A stretch of 64,000 nucleotides of DNA, taken from NCBI RefSeq assembly GCF_000003195.3, contig NC_012871.2, positions 55,667,802-55,731,801 on the forward strand. Direction: 5' to 3'. The DNA is from Sorghum bicolor (taxonomy: Eukaryota > Streptophyta > Magnoliopsida > Poales > Poaceae). Positions 46,640-59,981 of this stretch are shown here, piece by piece. Position numbers and translations under genes: made by a program. The notes below the pieces were generated by a model, which was not told where the DNA came from, did no database searches, and saw only the letters and a program-made list of their open reading frames with translations. The stretch's first letter is position 1, and each line of letters starts with the position of its first letter.

Positions 46640-47440
46640 GCACGACTGCAGTTTGCGTTAGGAATAATAATCGACGATATGGCTCCATGATACTGTGTAC
46701 GAACGAGCTACCAACTGAGGATGAAAGTTTTGGATTAGCCTTTTACTATGCAAAGACAATCCAGGTGGAAACCATGTTATCAAGAGCAATGCATGAAGAA
46801 ACTCTATGCAATACATGTGACATACCTTTGTTCCTAAAATAAATCAATTTCTGAGCATCCCCAAAAGCCCCACTACATGGTTCTTTATTATCATACAATT
46901 TGGAAAACAAACCAAAATTGAGATACTTTCTAAGCCACTCTTCATTTTTTTTTAATTCTCTAACAGTGGAATGACTCTAAATAAATATAAGAGAGATAGA
47001 TGTTGAAATTTAGATAGATTTTTGGACTTGCACAAGATTTGCTTATAATCCCTAAACTTAAGTCTACGAAACAATTAAGGTCGTGTTTAGTTGGTGAAGG
47101 AAAAAATTTCACGACACTGTAGCACTTTCGTTTGTTTGTGATAGTTATTGTCCAATCATAAATTAACTAAACTCAAAAGATTCGTTTTATAAATTTCAAC
47201 CAAATTGTGCAATTAATTTTTATTTTTATCTATATTTAATACAACACGTATGTGTCTAAAGATTCGATGTGATGAGAAATCTTGAAAAATTTTAGATTTT
47301 AGGGTGGAAGTAAACAAAGCCTAAAAAAAGGTCTACAATTCTTGGCTTAGAATTTATTATCTACTCTGCTGGAGTTTAGAAAGAATACAGAAGGATTTCA
47401 AATCGAAACACAGCTAGTTCCACTGCGAAAACAATGACAT
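46640..47440. other. Intergenic stretch with one MITE
   Basis: P450 3' sequence, then AT-rich sequence holding the MITE at 47079-47321. Nothing else recognised. Confidence 0.5.
47079..47321. mobile_element. Tourist-like MITE, same family
   Basis: GGTCGTGTTTAGTT...AGTAAACAAAGCC flanked by TAA (47076-47078 and 47322-47324). Confidence 0.85.
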
Positions 47441-48017
47441 GAAATAGTTGCATAACCAAACAACACTAGTTACAAGATTACATGACACTGGCATGCAGCA
47501 TCCTTTGAACGATCGATTGAACTGTGAAGAACAGATCCGACAAGGATATGGTGGAGAAAGCTGTAAAAGTACTGGAGAGTGCACGATGCAGTAAAAATAT
47601 ACAGATGCCCCTCATATTGTCACATCAAAAGCACCAGACAGTGTTACGCGAGTACACAACTTATTCACACGCTGGGTATAGCTGTTGCAAACTAGAATGA
47701 ATCAAATTACACGAGCACAAGGTCAGCAAAAGAACTGGATTAGGCAAACATATAATATAATGAACAAATCGAGCTGTAAGTAATCCACCCTCCACCCCAA
47801 AAGCTATCCATGACACAGAACCGCAGAAAACACCCAGACACATCTCTCCAGCACCACAGAATAAACCTTCTTGTTGACAATCACTTGACGAGCGTCTTTG
47901 CTGTGGAAACTTTACAGTGGGTATTTCCTCGGTCCTCAGCCAGTGTGTGACAGGCATAGAGAAACCCTTTTATAGTGACAGGAAAATGTACATATGGTTT
48001 GTGATCTATCCCACAAG

Positions 48018-51000
48018 TCAAATCTTCTTCGGTAGGCTGTAAGTTTTCTTGAGGAACTTTGTAGCTGTCTCATCACTCCGGTAACACAGAACTCGCAGGA
48101 CCGTGTTAGGCTCATTTGGACTCCAGTGCCCCGTTGTTGGAGGCAATGGTAACTTGTTCTTGGACACAGACCGATTCGATTCAACCACCATGCGTTTGAA
48201 TCGCTCAATGAGGCTTTCAGAGTCTGCTCGAAAGAGGGGCAGGACATTCTTGACCTGGGAGGATGCCTTGTCAACTAATTCCTCTGGCAAACCATCCCCA
48301 TCTGCTAAATACAGATCTCTAAGGGCCCTGAAGTCATCTTCTATTATCTGACTGTCTTGACGGGTGAAAGCACGCAAAGGCCCACCAGCAAGAAGCACCA
48401 GCAAGAAACCATCAAAAGTTGCTTTCATCAGTGCAGTAATAGCACGGTTCCGCACTTTGTTGTGCACCATACCAGATATCGTCTCAAGGACAGGGTCAAG
48501 TTCCCTCAACAGTACCTCCACCCTGTTTGATGCAGTATCACCAACATAAAGGGTGTCCCAGAGAACATGGCCCAAGTCATAGAACGTCACCTTATATGCA
48601 GTCGTCTCACAAATCTGCTGAATGCCTTCTTGACAGGCTGCCTGACAAAGCTCAAACTTGATGTCCAGTCCATCAGTGATATCTGCTTGAGCTGACTCAA
48701 CATTTCGCAAGCTCGTTTTTATTTTCTTCTCTAGGTTTTCAAGCTCGCCGCGGATGTACTGAAGCGTATTCAGGCGCACACAGAGTTGAGGAAGGCCCAA
48801 GGGATCATTTCCATTGGCTGCTCCATTTTGTGATACACGAACCTGCAGATTCTGTGGTTTCTCCTTTTTCTTGAATAATAACTTGGAGCCAACCTCACAT
48901 CGCGTTAGTGGAGGTAGTTGGGGCATAAAAGAACTCCGTGTTCCTGTTCAGTGATACAAAAGCAGAAATGAGGTTTCATCAAAGGAATTATCATTCACAA
49001 AAAAATACTTAACCTTTATCTAGTACTTACCACAGCCAGATTTTACTTTAGCAACATAAAGCTGTAGGCTTCTGTCGAGCCCAGCTGTAAGATCAGGAAG
49101 AAGAACTGGATGCATTGGTATAGGCAACTGGAAAAATGCATCCAACGTTTCACCAATAACCCGAAGCATCTCCACTGAAGAGGGAGCAAAATTCTCCCTG
49201 TTGGCACCTGGATTCCAGGTCTGCATAAAAGATTTTACCAGGTTTAGTGGCTCAGAAATCATGCAAAGCCCATAGAAACAAGTTTCAAGCTAGGCATAAC
49301 AGAACTCCGGATCATATACAGAATGCACAGGGGCTCACTTCAGAGGTTTGTAATAATCATTGATGAGTGGCAAATGGATGATGGACATGGAAAAGTAGCA
49401 TGGACAAAATAGGCAAACACATTATGCATCAAAGATGTGAGCTCATCAATGATTATGGATACTGTAGATGAAAAAACGGTCCACTTTAGTAAGTATATAA
49501 TACATTGCTACTACAGCACGTTTAAGATATATCAGATATATACAGAAAATGGATTAAAAAATTAAACTACAACAGCACACAACATTGGTTACTGAATTAT
49601 GACTCTATTTATATCGAGAAATTAAGGTCTGATGGTGAAAAGGGGAAAATGAGCACCTCTTGCTTCAAATTCCGGTCAACCCATCCCTTGAGTCTGTCTA
49701 CTCTTTCTTTTATCCACACTTTCACCAGATTAGCAATTGCATTTTCAGCTTCATATGGCGGCATCTCTCTGATTAGTGACTTGCCTCCATCATCACTATC
49801 CACAGAATCTTCTACAGCAATATTAACAAGGTCCTTCTCTAATTTGTCTGCTGATTTAAGTACTTGAACTGTATCAGGGGTGAGCTCTGTAAGCCCTGCT
49901 ACAAACTGCTTCAGCTCATTTCCATAACAAGAATGAAGGGTTGCAACAGCAACACCTGAAGCAAGGGGATGCCATGTCTTCAGTATTGGACTGTACAAAT
50001 TTTTCTCCTTCATAGCTAGATCACCAATGTCCTTTGCAAGGATAGAAAGAACTGGAGTAGGGTTTCTTGATGATCGTTTTGAATCTGCTTCTTCCATTCT
50101 CTACACAGGTCAAAGTAACATCAATAACAGAAGAGCTGGTGTACTATACCAAAATATCAATTTTATAAAACTTAGCATCTCAAACTATGCATAAAAGAGA
50201 ACGGTTAAGTACAAATATAACTTGAGATCGACAAAAATTATTTTCTGTACTTTCCAGGTTAAAACTTTCTAGCCATTCCTTTACCAAACATGACATGGGT
50301 TCTGAGCAATAAATTGATGTGGCAAAACAAAAACAAAAACAAAAACAAAATGCACATAGGTATTTTGAGGTACAGAGACAGCATTTTTATTCATATATAT
50401 GTTAAACCAAAGCTTGAGGATGCTATTTACGACTAACAAGACTTACTTGAGCAAAAGCTGTGCGTAGTGAAGACCTTATGTATGTCTCTACCCTGCTTCG
50501 AGCTACATCAGTATCTTCTTTTCTTCTACGGCGGTATTCATGGGATATATCTTCAACAAGAACCCTTGCAGCTGACACTCCAATGGAGACAATGCCTTGC
50601 ATAGACTCAATATTACTTGTATTGAAGGTTTCATGATATGCCAAAAGTCTTTTCTCTGTCCAGCCCATTATTGAGCTTAATGTTGAACTCAATACTTTAC
50701 AGTAATTTGGATCTTTTGTGGTCTTGGCATCCTTAGCTACTTCAGCTAACTGGTTCTCTGCCACAGAAAGCAGCTCAATATCTACTTGACCAGACATAAC
50801 AAAATGATTGAACAATGCCCAAGTAAAGCAAAGATTGTGGAGCAACTCGTTGATTCCAAGAATAACCCAGGTCTTCTTCAAGAGCTCCATCACCTCATCG
50901 ATCTCATCGACCACAGTTCCCTCGTCATTATCAAAGCAAGCTTCTACTAACATTTGGTACAGATGGAGATTCAAGGGGAAGCCATCTGCCCAGTGGCATC

Positions 51001-53372
51001 CATCAGAAGTTCCATCATGAGACCTTCCAGCAAGGGACATGACAGAAGTACGTAGGCCCTGCATTGACTCGGAGTTTTTCCCAGTTTCAAGTGGCCTGTC
51101 ATATGCACCCCGTATAATTTGCCGCAACCGTTGCACAGAACTGTCTGATTTGTTCAATGGAACGAGTGGATGAACAAGTAGACCAGCCTCAAGAAGCTTC
51201 AGATTCCTACTCCGCCATGCCTCATACTCTTGAGGATCAGGGAAATCTGATGCCTTGAATTGCTGCAAGAATTCCAAGGGCAACACCATAGATTCTGCAC
51301 GTCTGCCAAGCTGTCATGAAAAATGTAAGAACGTATTAAAAAAAAACTTCAATACATGCACAACCCCATAAATCCACCAAATTGGTGATGATACTTCAAC
51401 AGAAACACACTATAATTACAGTTTTTATCTAAATTTCATGGAAGCTGCATCACTGCATCTTTTACAAATTGTCCACATTCACGTTCACTCATGAGTTACA
51501 ATGAACCAAGCAAACAATGACGCAAGAGAATTTTTGGAGACCATTTCACAATTGACATTCTAAACCACTAAACATCTAGTGATAACTATGGCATGCCCAT
51601 ACAAACTTTGCTGACCATCCTTTCAATCATGAAAACAAATTGGGTAACTAGTTACGCTCTAAACAATATTATAATTTAGTAAAGGCCTACTAGACCATCT
51701 AATACTAAATACCAAGATGCGAGAGGGAGTATACGGAGTATCAGAACAAGTAGAAATACATTTGCAATTGCAGATAGTACAGAAAAACCCAAGATGTGAA
51801 CCCAGCAAGCTCAGGATATGGTTCATACCAAGAAGCTCAATAATAATAAAATCAGGACAATGTAGAAAGTGATTTTGGTTCTGCAAGTGCAATGCAAATG
51901 TATAGCAACACATGAATTGCCAATTTTACCCTTGCAAAAGAAAATAGATAAAAGACGGAAAGAAACCAGAGTTCAATCAAGATGAGTGAATTATGTGTCT
52001 TGTCCTAAACATTTACTTACTCCATTCCAAATTGTAAGTCATTTTAGCTTTGTCCTAAGTCAAACTTCTCTAGCTTTTACTGAGTTTATAGTTATATGCA
52101 CAATCATCTACAACATCAAGCAAGATTAATTAGACAGGCCATGAAATATATGTTGATATATATGCTCATATTTGATATTGTAGATGTTAATATGTTTTGT
52201 ATAAACTTGGTCAAATTTAGACGAGTTTGACATGGGACAAAACTAAAACTGACTGACTTACAGATTATTAAAACGGAGGGAGTATGTGCATTCCTAATTC
52301 ATCTTGGCACTTTATCACGAAAACCCTATATACCAAGGTAAGAATTCACAAACAAAGGTCATCCGTGACTACAAAGTAGAGAGCAATTTTATATTCAATG
52401 AAGCAAGGAAAAAATATCTTAATTAGGTGTCTGAAGGCAACAAATATTAAAAACAGCTGCTGCAGCCGACACCCAAATTACAAGATCGGACAAAAAAGGG
52501 GAGAGAGAAGTCATTTCACTCCCGTCCCTATAAAAATGCCGCATGTTTAGCAACGGCATACCAATCCTGAACTAAAAATATCCAAGACATAGTATATACT
52601 ATAATTTTAAATAAAAATAGGAAAATAGGTGTATTTTTAGATAAATTTGAATTTTCGACCGACTCTTCAACAAACTCCGAGAAGACCATGGCACGCTTGA
52701 CCGACTCCAGATCTACTACCACAGTCCACCAACACCAGCATTGGAACGAGGATCAGTCAAAGAGCAGAAGAAACCCAACCCAAGCTGCATTCCAGCGGAA
52801 ATCTCAGCAGCCAAACCGCGAGATCCTACCTGGCTGGCGGCGATGCGGAGGAGCCCCCTGCGGATCCTGCTGTCGGCAGGCTCGGAGATGCGCATCTGCA
52901 CCCGCATGAGCTCCCCGACCGTGGCGGGCCTCCGCGGGGTGGCCGCCTTCCCGCCGCTCCCGGGGCTGCCGACACCCTTGGACGAGGCGGAGGAGCGGAG
53001 CCCGAGCGCCTTCTTCATCTTGCTGGCGGCGGCGGAGGTGAGGGAGCGCTGGAGCGAGGCGGAGGACGCCGAGGAGGCCGAGGAGGAGGCCGGGGACGAC
53101 GCCTGTGCCCCCGCGGTGGCGGCCACCGACGAGGACTGCGGGATGTAGGTGAGGGGTTTCGAGCCCGTGGTGCGGGAGGCCGCGACCAGCACCTCGTAGG
53201 CGGCCTCCCGGAGGTCCGCGGCCGAGAGTGCGACCCCGAGGTCCGGGAACGGCGAGGGCAGTGCGGAGGCCGAGGCGGAGGATGGGGTGGAAGCGGCCGC
53301 CGGCGGGAGGAAGCCGTTGGAGGAGGAGGAGTGGGACGAGTCGCGGCGGGACTCGCGGAACAGGCGAGCCAT
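48018..53372 (-). CDS. PATROL1-like (DUF810, Munc13/MUN-type) protein, 988 aa, 5 coding exons
   Basis: Exons on the minus strand are 53372-52830, 51310-50447, 50100-49657, 49220-49031 and 48943-48018. Phases agree and give 988 residues, the usual length for this family. The N-terminus is Ser/Ala-rich and low complexity (about 1-130). From VGELMRVQMRISEPADSRIRRGLL onward it is the conserved DUF810 protein, with VLPLEFLQQFKASDFPDPQEYEAW, a middle helical region, and a MUN-like C-terminal part (RGELENLEKKIKTSL...FKRMV). In Arabidopsis, PATROL1 is a Munc13-like tether needed for delivery of the H+-ATPase AHA1 to the plasma membrane and for stomatal movement. The role here is inferred from that. 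The leader on the gene's strand is CT-rich (53487-53503). Intron 1 (1.5 kb) carries a Stowaway-like MITE. The 3' UTR probably reaches about 47450. Confidence 0.95.
52020..52282. mobile_element. Stowaway-like MITE in intron 1 of the PATROL1-like gene
   Basis: Ends CTCCATTCCAAATTGTAAGT and TTATTAAAACGGAGGGAG, next to TA on both sides. CTCCCTCCGTt-type ends with a TA target mark Stowaway (Tc1/mariner) MITEs. Confidence 0.75.
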
Positions 53373-53503
53373 CGCGGCGGCGTCGGCGTCGGCGACGGTG
53401 ACCTCGCGGCTTGCTTCTCTTCCCCTCCCTCCCTCCCTCTCCCTCTCGTGCTAGCTAGGTCCCGCGCTCTCTAGTGGAGAGAGGAGGAGAGAGAGAGAGA
53501 GAT

Positions 53504-54892
53504 GGGGCCGCTGCCGCTTTTCGTCGCGGGGGATGATGAGGAGAGAGAAAGAGGGAAAGAACCCCTCTCCCCACTCCAGCGAGGGAGATGGCAAGGGGTA
53601 AATTGCAAGGGGTACTCTCGCAGTCGCAGCTAGGTTTAACTGGTGGGGTTTTTCTTTACCGGGCCTTAGCTTTCTACTCTCTCCATCTAACGTGTCCAAA
53701 GTTCAAAGTTAGAATTGTATTTTTCTTTTATAGAGTACTTTCTATAATGATCTAAAAATAGCATGGACAAGTACACATTGGTATAAATTTTGTGCAGAAA
53801 TTTAAAATTATTTAGGTGTGTTGATTTGGAACCCTCTCGTTATGTTGATTTGATTTGAAGCTTCGATAGGTTGTTTGCAAACACCATACACATGATTGCA
53901 ATGTATAGTTATATATCTTGCTTGTTTAGTGGTTTTATAATATAGTAAAAGAAGAAGAGTAATTTATATAAGTAGATTGTGAATTTATTGAATTCAAGTC
54001 TATATGTTTAAACATGTTTTTTTTAATGAGAAAACCCTCTTTCAGCTTTTTTACGTAGCATTGATGAGAATGGAGAAAGTGCCATTTTTTTTTTGGATAG
54101 CTTTTTATTCGCAAGATCTACCATCAGAAAGCAACTAAAGTCATTTGGCATGCTACATAACTTGACACAGGAAGTTAAACAATGCAAACCAACTGGCATG
54201 ACGTGCTTGTAAAACTCGGTGCTTGCCTAACCTCACTTGCTTCCCTACGTGTCACACACACCGCGGATGTCAACAGATTCTACCCTAGGCAAAAACGTGT
54301 AAGATGTTGTACAAGATAGAAAAATAGAAAAAAAAAAGATAAGCAAAGATATTGCCATGCTTGATGGTGGCCGGATTGTTACCTTTACAAAGTACTACTA
54401 GTAGGTAAAGCCACAAATGGCGCATGAGGCACGCACCAACATGCCATGTTCCAGTGTACGTTTGTGAGAGTAAGCGGAGCCAGCACAGTGTCCTCCTCCA
54501 TCAACTCGATTACCGTATGTGTTAAGGCTAAGCAAAGACAGATCGAGGAGGAGACTGTTGTGGTTGTGGTGGGAGGAGTACGCGTACTGCCGCGCGCACT
54601 AGCTGCGACTGACGCGGTCACAATTTTTTTTTATGTGTGGATCGGAGTACAGATCACTATCAGCCGGTGCAGGTGTCGGTTGACGCGGGATGTCCTGTAC
54701 GTCCATGGCCATGCCTGCTGTGAGTGTGTAGTGGTGCGCCGATGGTGAGTCCACCAAAACACCGTGCGTGGTCGCGGCCTCGCGGGTGACGGGCACCCCG
54801 GCCGACGGGTCTCTCCAACGGTTATACAATTACAATTTATCATATATTGGAATTTGCTAAGTCCCTAAACGTTTTGTCAAAGAAAAAATAAA
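53504..54892. other. Intergenic stretch upstream of the PATROL1-like gene
   Basis: The first part is the promoter region of the PATROL1-like gene. A partial Stowaway-like end (CTCTCCATCTAACGTGTCC) is near 53680. Short frames at 54385-54843 have no recognisable domain. Confidence 0.4.
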
Positions 54893-55655
54893 TTCATCTC
54901 CAACTGTTTGGCATTTTTGACTTGGTATTTTCCAAAATAGTGGACCCAACTATTTTTTTTCGGAATTTTTTTTTGTTTGGCGCGCTTCGCACGAGATTTT
55001 TCCTCTGCGCGGGAATTTCCGTTCCCGTTGCCGCCAGTCCACGAAGTCGCAAGTCACCGCCGTTTCTGTGAATCGCGGCCTCCTGGTCCGTCAGTCCACG
55101 AAGTCGCAGTTCGCCAAAGTTCCGTCGCGCGCCAGTAGTCCACGAAGTCGCAGGTCGCAGAGTCCACGTTGCGCGCGGCCCTCTAGGTCCGTCGCGGCCT
55201 TCTCCCCATCATTCCGCACAAAGCCTTCGAGGTCATCGGCCAGTCCACATCGCTGCTTGCTCCAGGCCGGTAAGATCTGCTCCAACCTGCTGTTCGGACC
55301 CTATCTCGGAACCAGGTGCCTATCCGATGGATTCCAGATTGCCAAACACCGATTCTAGTCGGCGGCATGAAGAAATGAGGCGGCGGCGCGGGGGAAAGAA
55401 GAGTTCGCGCGGGGAGGAGGAGTCCTCGCGGGAGACTACCGCAGCGCGTGGGGAGGTCGTGCACGACAAGAAGTCCAGGAAACTCGGGATATCAAAATTG
55501 TCAAGCCATTGTGCCTATGCAAAAATGCTAAGTTTGGTCCATCAAATGCCAAGTTTGCCAAAATGCATAAGTCAAATACATAACTGTTGAAGAGCAATTT
55601 TTAAAATTTTTGACAAATTTCTAGAATGTATAGTCCAATGTTGGAGATGCTCTCA
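54893..55655. mobile_element. Candidate DNA transposon with CATCTCCAAC ends and GC-rich cargo
   Basis: Ends TTCATCTCCAACTGTTTGG and TGTTGGAGATGCTCTC are inverted repeats resembling those of the element at 12953-13763. The middle is GC-rich and holds three copies of AGTCCACGAAGTCGCA (near 55035, 55091 and 55136). No domain is recognisable in its frames, and no target duplication was identified. Confidence 0.5.
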
Positions 55656-55944
55656 TCGCCCCTAGAGAAACCAATCTCAGGCTGTGATGCATGGGCAAAT
55701 CGAGTTTAGCCCTTTTTGTTCATGGCATGGCTTTGGGCTTTGGCTTTGCATATGTACTATGAATTACTCCTAGGACTGTAGGATTATTAAGTGCAGAAAC
55801 GATGGATGCCCGTGGAGAAGGACAAGTGGCGAATTAATAAGGCGAAGCACCTTTACGCGGCCTCGGCGCGTTGGCAGACCCAGCTCAGCTATCGAAGTCA
55901 GAGCAGAATTATTATGCTAAAATAAACATGTCTCATTATGCTAA

Positions 55945-56190
55945 GGCCTTATTTAGTTCACTCTGGAAACCAAAAAGTTTTCAAGATTCCTCATCACATC
56001 GAATCTTATGGCATATGCATGAAACATTAAATATAGACGAAAACAAAAACTAATTACACAATTTAACTGTAAATCACGAGACGAATCTTTTAATCCCAGT
56101 TAGTCCATAATTAGATAATATTTGTCACAAACAAACAAATAAAATGCTACAGTACCGAAAACTTTTCACTTTTCAGAACTAAACAAGGCC
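55945..56190. mobile_element. Tourist-like MITE, same family
   Basis: GGCCTTATTTAGTTC...GAACTAAACAAGGCC flanked by TAA (55942-55944 and 56191-56193). Confidence 0.9.
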
Positions 56191-57539
56191 TAAAGAAAAG
56201 GTCATGTTCAGAATTGTGCATGTGCTGGGGGGTGCTGCACGTGTTCCGCCGCCTTGGAGCAGTAGGAGTAGGAGTTGGACACACACAGACAGCTCAACAT
56301 GCCCCGGAATGTCCCTCTCTCACTCGTGTAGGGACGTGGAGTAAATAAAAGGAACGCTAGCTAAACAATTAGCAAAAGCAGGGAGCTTAAGTAGGACACA
56401 GATTGGTGATTATTGGGAGAGCTAGGCATCGCTTTCACAGGTGAGGTAAGGGCAGTCCAAATGGGATATTGATGATAGTTTGTATCTATCTTAATTATAG
56501 AGACAACTAAGCAAATTGCTGATGTGGCAATAGAGTTAATAAGGAGAGAGAATGTAAATTAGAGAAACGGTTTCTATAGAAGGCCTCGACGTCTTCGCTC
56601 GGATCAAGGTACCAAGAAACCGGCAAAACACCGTTGCGGAGACTCTGCTGGTTTCTATCCTCTCCCGTATGGATCCCGTGCGTTGCTGCCGCCTCGCCAA
56701 CTTTCCCCGCACAGCGAACGCGTTCCCTTTCCGGCTTCCCGCGCTCGCTCGCTGCCACTGTGCCCACTTCTCCGGCGTGCTGCTCCAGTGCTTGCTCGCT
56801 ATCTACTGTCGCGTGCTATCTGCTACCGCGCATGAATCTATTCTACCTCCCCCAAATCCTCTCCCGCCCTTTCCTGGCCAAACCCATCTTCTATTCTTCG
56901 TTAAATATAATAGTCTATGTGCGCCAATCTGTCGATCCCCTATCTAGCTAGTTCCCAAAGTTCCCTAACCTAGCTCTTGTCCGATCGACCTTGGCTGCGT
57001 TCCAATTAATCTCCAACCTCTGAGAGAACGAGTCCCCGAGCAAGGAATTCTAGTTCGAGTTTCAGACAAGGCGCTGGTGATTCCGCCACAACCTGATGAA
57101 ACTATGCAACCCGATGGCCTGTGGAGACTATGCAACCTACCTGAGATGATATAATGAATTTGTTATTGTTGTTTTCTGGATTGCTACGAGTAGTATATGG
57201 ATATGGTTCTGGAATGACTGTGCAACGAGTACTGGATTGATATATGGTGCCGACTGTGCTATGATGCAGAAAGTGATGACTATGTAATGTGCTATATGGT
57301 TGCTTGCCACGGTTGATCTATTCTTTTTTTAGCATTTAAGATATTTTTTGTATAGAAACTGTTGTAGAAATCATGATAATAATTTCTAGTAAATATTAAT
57401 TACTCTTTTTCTGTCCTGGAAACCACCTCAAGAAATTTTCTATTGGGACTACCTAAGGTAGGTAGGTAGGTAGGGTACGGTCGTCGATGCCGCCAGACAC
57501 AAGAGTAGGAGACAGATATGTATACTGTGTGGAGTATTA
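56191..57539. other. Intergenic stretch, nothing assigned
   Basis: Short frames at 56507-56951 have no recognisable domain and no splice context. A (GGTA)n microsatellite lies at 57457-57473. Confidence 0.4.
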
Positions 57540-57803
57540 GAGCAAGGTCAATAATAGAGCCAAGTGCTTGGCTATAAGCCAAATAATTAGAGCCAAGTTA
57601 TACAATAAGTTGTCTCCTACTTGTCTCTAAAACACATTCTCTTTCTTCTTTCTTCTCACAACATTTGCTTTTTGGGCCCACTACTACCTATGCATCCGTG
57701 CCCAGCTTGGTGCTTAACTAAGAGCCAAGCTATCATCTCTCTCCTCTCTTCTCTCCTCCACATCAGCATTAGCTTGGCTATAAGCCCATTATTGTACCTG
57801 CTC
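57540..57803. mobile_element. Tourist-like MITE, second family
   Basis: Ends GAGCAAGGTCAATAAT and ATTATTGTACCTGCTC are inverted repeats flanked by TTA (57537-57539 and 57804-57806). Its interior repeats AGCCAAG and GGCTATAAGCC in mirrored arrangement. Confidence 0.8.
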
Positions 57804-58378
57804 TTATACTGATGCAGTACGCATACACTACAGTACATGTGTGTTGGATTGAGCTGTCCGCCATTATAATAATTCATATATATAAAGGGGGGAGCAAAGG
57901 GAGAAGCCAGTCGACGAGATGTCAAACCAGCAGCGTGGGACCAGGCCCACATGTCGGTGAGGCAGGGAAAGGTAGGTGACAGGCACATCCGATCTGGTTG
58001 CTTGGTGCTGACTGTCGAGCTCAAGTCAGTGTGTGTCGTTAACATACAGCCAAGCGAGATATGGAGAGGATCCAGCACTGCAACTGCAACTGGGGTAAGC
58101 GCCAACCGCCAAGCAGGGAGCTGAGTTGGCAGTCCATCTTAGGCCCTCTTTTGATTCCTATAGACGGTAGTTATCTGCTGATGATTATCTTTTCTGAGTC
58201 TAAATAAGTGTAGATAATAGACAGGCTAATTATTAGCTGGATCTTCAGATAATAGCTATCTCACGATGGACCAAATCGGATAATGAACTATTAACCTGTT
58301 AACTGTTATCTACATTGTCAAACCCACCATGCGGTTAGCCGCTGATTTGGGATACTCTACATGGGCAAATCCATCTCT
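57804..58378. other. Intergenic stretch, nothing assigned
   Basis: No supported gene, RNA or repeat with defined ends. The minus frame at 57656-58105 crosses the MITE and has no domain. Confidence 0.4.
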
Positions 58379-58387
58379 TTATTATTT

Positions 58388-58930
58388 GAGTAAATTGCAC
58401 GGTCAATCGTCAAAGTATTAGGCTGATTTAGTCTATATTCACAAACTATGAAATCGCATGCTTGGCTCCCTAATCTACTTAATTCTGCCCATTTAGATCC
58501 AAAACAGTCCAGGCGTTTGTCAAGCAGCCGAAGTGATTGTCCACATGTGCAAGGGAGGCACGTGAGTCACATGTGATACTCGCTAGCTGCTCGTTTTTTA
58601 GCAAGAAGCCCCTCGGACAATCTCATCTTCTCCCACTCACTCCGGGGGTCTTCCCACTCACTAGGGTAGACATCAAAGAGGAGTGAGTGGAAGAAGATGA
58701 GATTGTCCGAGGGCCTTCCTACTAAAAAAACGAGTAGCTGGGTGTCATGTGTGACACGTGCCTCCTTGCTCATGTGGACAGCCACTTCGGCTGCTTGAAA
58801 GCCGCATGGGCTGTTTTGGACCTAAATGGACCGAATTAATTAGATTAGGGAGCCAAGCGTGCGATTTTATAGTTTGGGGACCTAGACGAAATCAGCCCAA
58901 TACTTTGAAAACCGGCCGTGCAATTTACTC
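58388..58930. mobile_element. Foldback element, 543 bp, with 9-bp target duplication
   Basis: The element starts GAGTAAATTGCACGG and ends GCAATTTACTC. The two halves (about 250 bp each) are reverse complements around a short centre near 58650. It is flanked by TTATTATTT (58379-58387 and 58931-58939). A 9-bp duplication fits a Mutator-type foldback MITE. Frames at 58567-58785 are internal shadows. Confidence 0.85.
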
Positions 58931-59447
58931 TTATTATTTTATTTTATCATATCAATCAAATAGTTGTATATATAGTAGTGCTTGTATTCGTGACAGAATC
59001 CAACTCCGGCTCCTGCAGGAGTTGTGCCAAACGTCTGTTTTGGAAAGGACTCTGCATTGGGAGTCGGGCAAGAGTCAGAGCCGTTTTTTGCCTGCACAGG
59101 AGAAGCTTCAAAAACAAATTTCACACGGCTTCTTGCTGGGTTCATGTTTTCCAAAACAAGAGAAGCTATTTTGCCAAACTATTTCCATAACAGCTTCACT
59201 ACTTCTTCAGAGGAGCCAGAGCCGGAGGCATTTCCAGAGGAACTAGATCCATGCTAAACAAGGTCCGTCCGCATCGTGAAGCGCGTCGTCATCTGTTTGC
59301 CGATGACATAATGCAGAGTTCCAAAAGGCCACCCACATAGAGGATGGGACTATGGGAGGTGCAAGGTCATGCATGCAAGTGGAAGCGCTGCTTCTGTGCT
59401 CCACCACCACTCACTAGTCACTAATCTCAATCTGGCACTCCCACTGA

Positions 59448-59689
59448 GGCCTTGTTTAGTTCCTAGAAAATTTTGTAAACGAATTTAGATTTTTCGTCAC
59501 ATCGAATCTTGCTGCGCATGCATAGAACATTAAATATAGATAAAAATAATAAATTATTATACAATTATCTGTAATTTGTGAGACGAATCCTTTTGAGCCT
59601 AGTTAGTCCATAATTAAACAATATTTGTCAAATACAAATGAAAGTGCTATGGTATCCATTTTGCATTTTTTTTAAAACTAAACAAGGCC
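59448..59689. mobile_element. Tourist-like MITE, GGCCTTGTTTAGTT family
   Basis: GGCCTTGTTTAGTTCC...AACTAAACAAGGCC flanked by TGA (59445-59447 and 59690-59692). It lies 125 bp from the tRNA gene. Confidence 0.9.
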
Positions 59690-59813
59690 TGAGACACAGG
59701 CAACATCACAAGGCACAAAAAAACAAACTCCCACTGAGACAGAGGCAACATCACAAGGCAAACAAAAAGTCGTTGCTAAAAAAAAAGGCAAACAAAAAGT
59801 CAAATGAAATAAT

Positions 59814-59886
59814 CGCCCACCGTGGGGCTCGAACCCACGACCACAAGGTTAAGAGCCTTGCGCTCTACCGACTGAGCTAGACGGGC
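59814..59886 (-). tRNA. tRNA-Lys (anticodon CUU)
   Basis: A 73-nt cloverleaf on the minus strand begins GCCCGTCTAGCTCAGTCGGT and has acceptor arms GCCCGTC / GGTGGGC. The anticodon loop is CTCTTAA (anticodon CTT), and the T arm is CGTGGGTTCGAGCCCCACG. Internal A and B boxes (TAGCTCAGTCGG, GGTTCGAGCCC) are intact. There is no intron, and CCA is not encoded, as expected for a nuclear gene. On the gene's strand the downstream side shows TTTTTTTTT near 59778-59787, a possible Pol III terminator. Confidence 0.95.
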
Positions 59887-59981
59887 TGTGCTGATAGCGA
59901 CTTCTATTTGTCCTTTCTCACTGCCACTTCTGTCCTGTTTTACAGATAAATCGCACAAAGCTATATAGTATGTACTCTTAA

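Noticed and set aside
56507..56951. Frames of 86-105 residues on both strands
   Set aside because: There is no recognisable domain, splice context or conservation evidence; all strands are open by composition.
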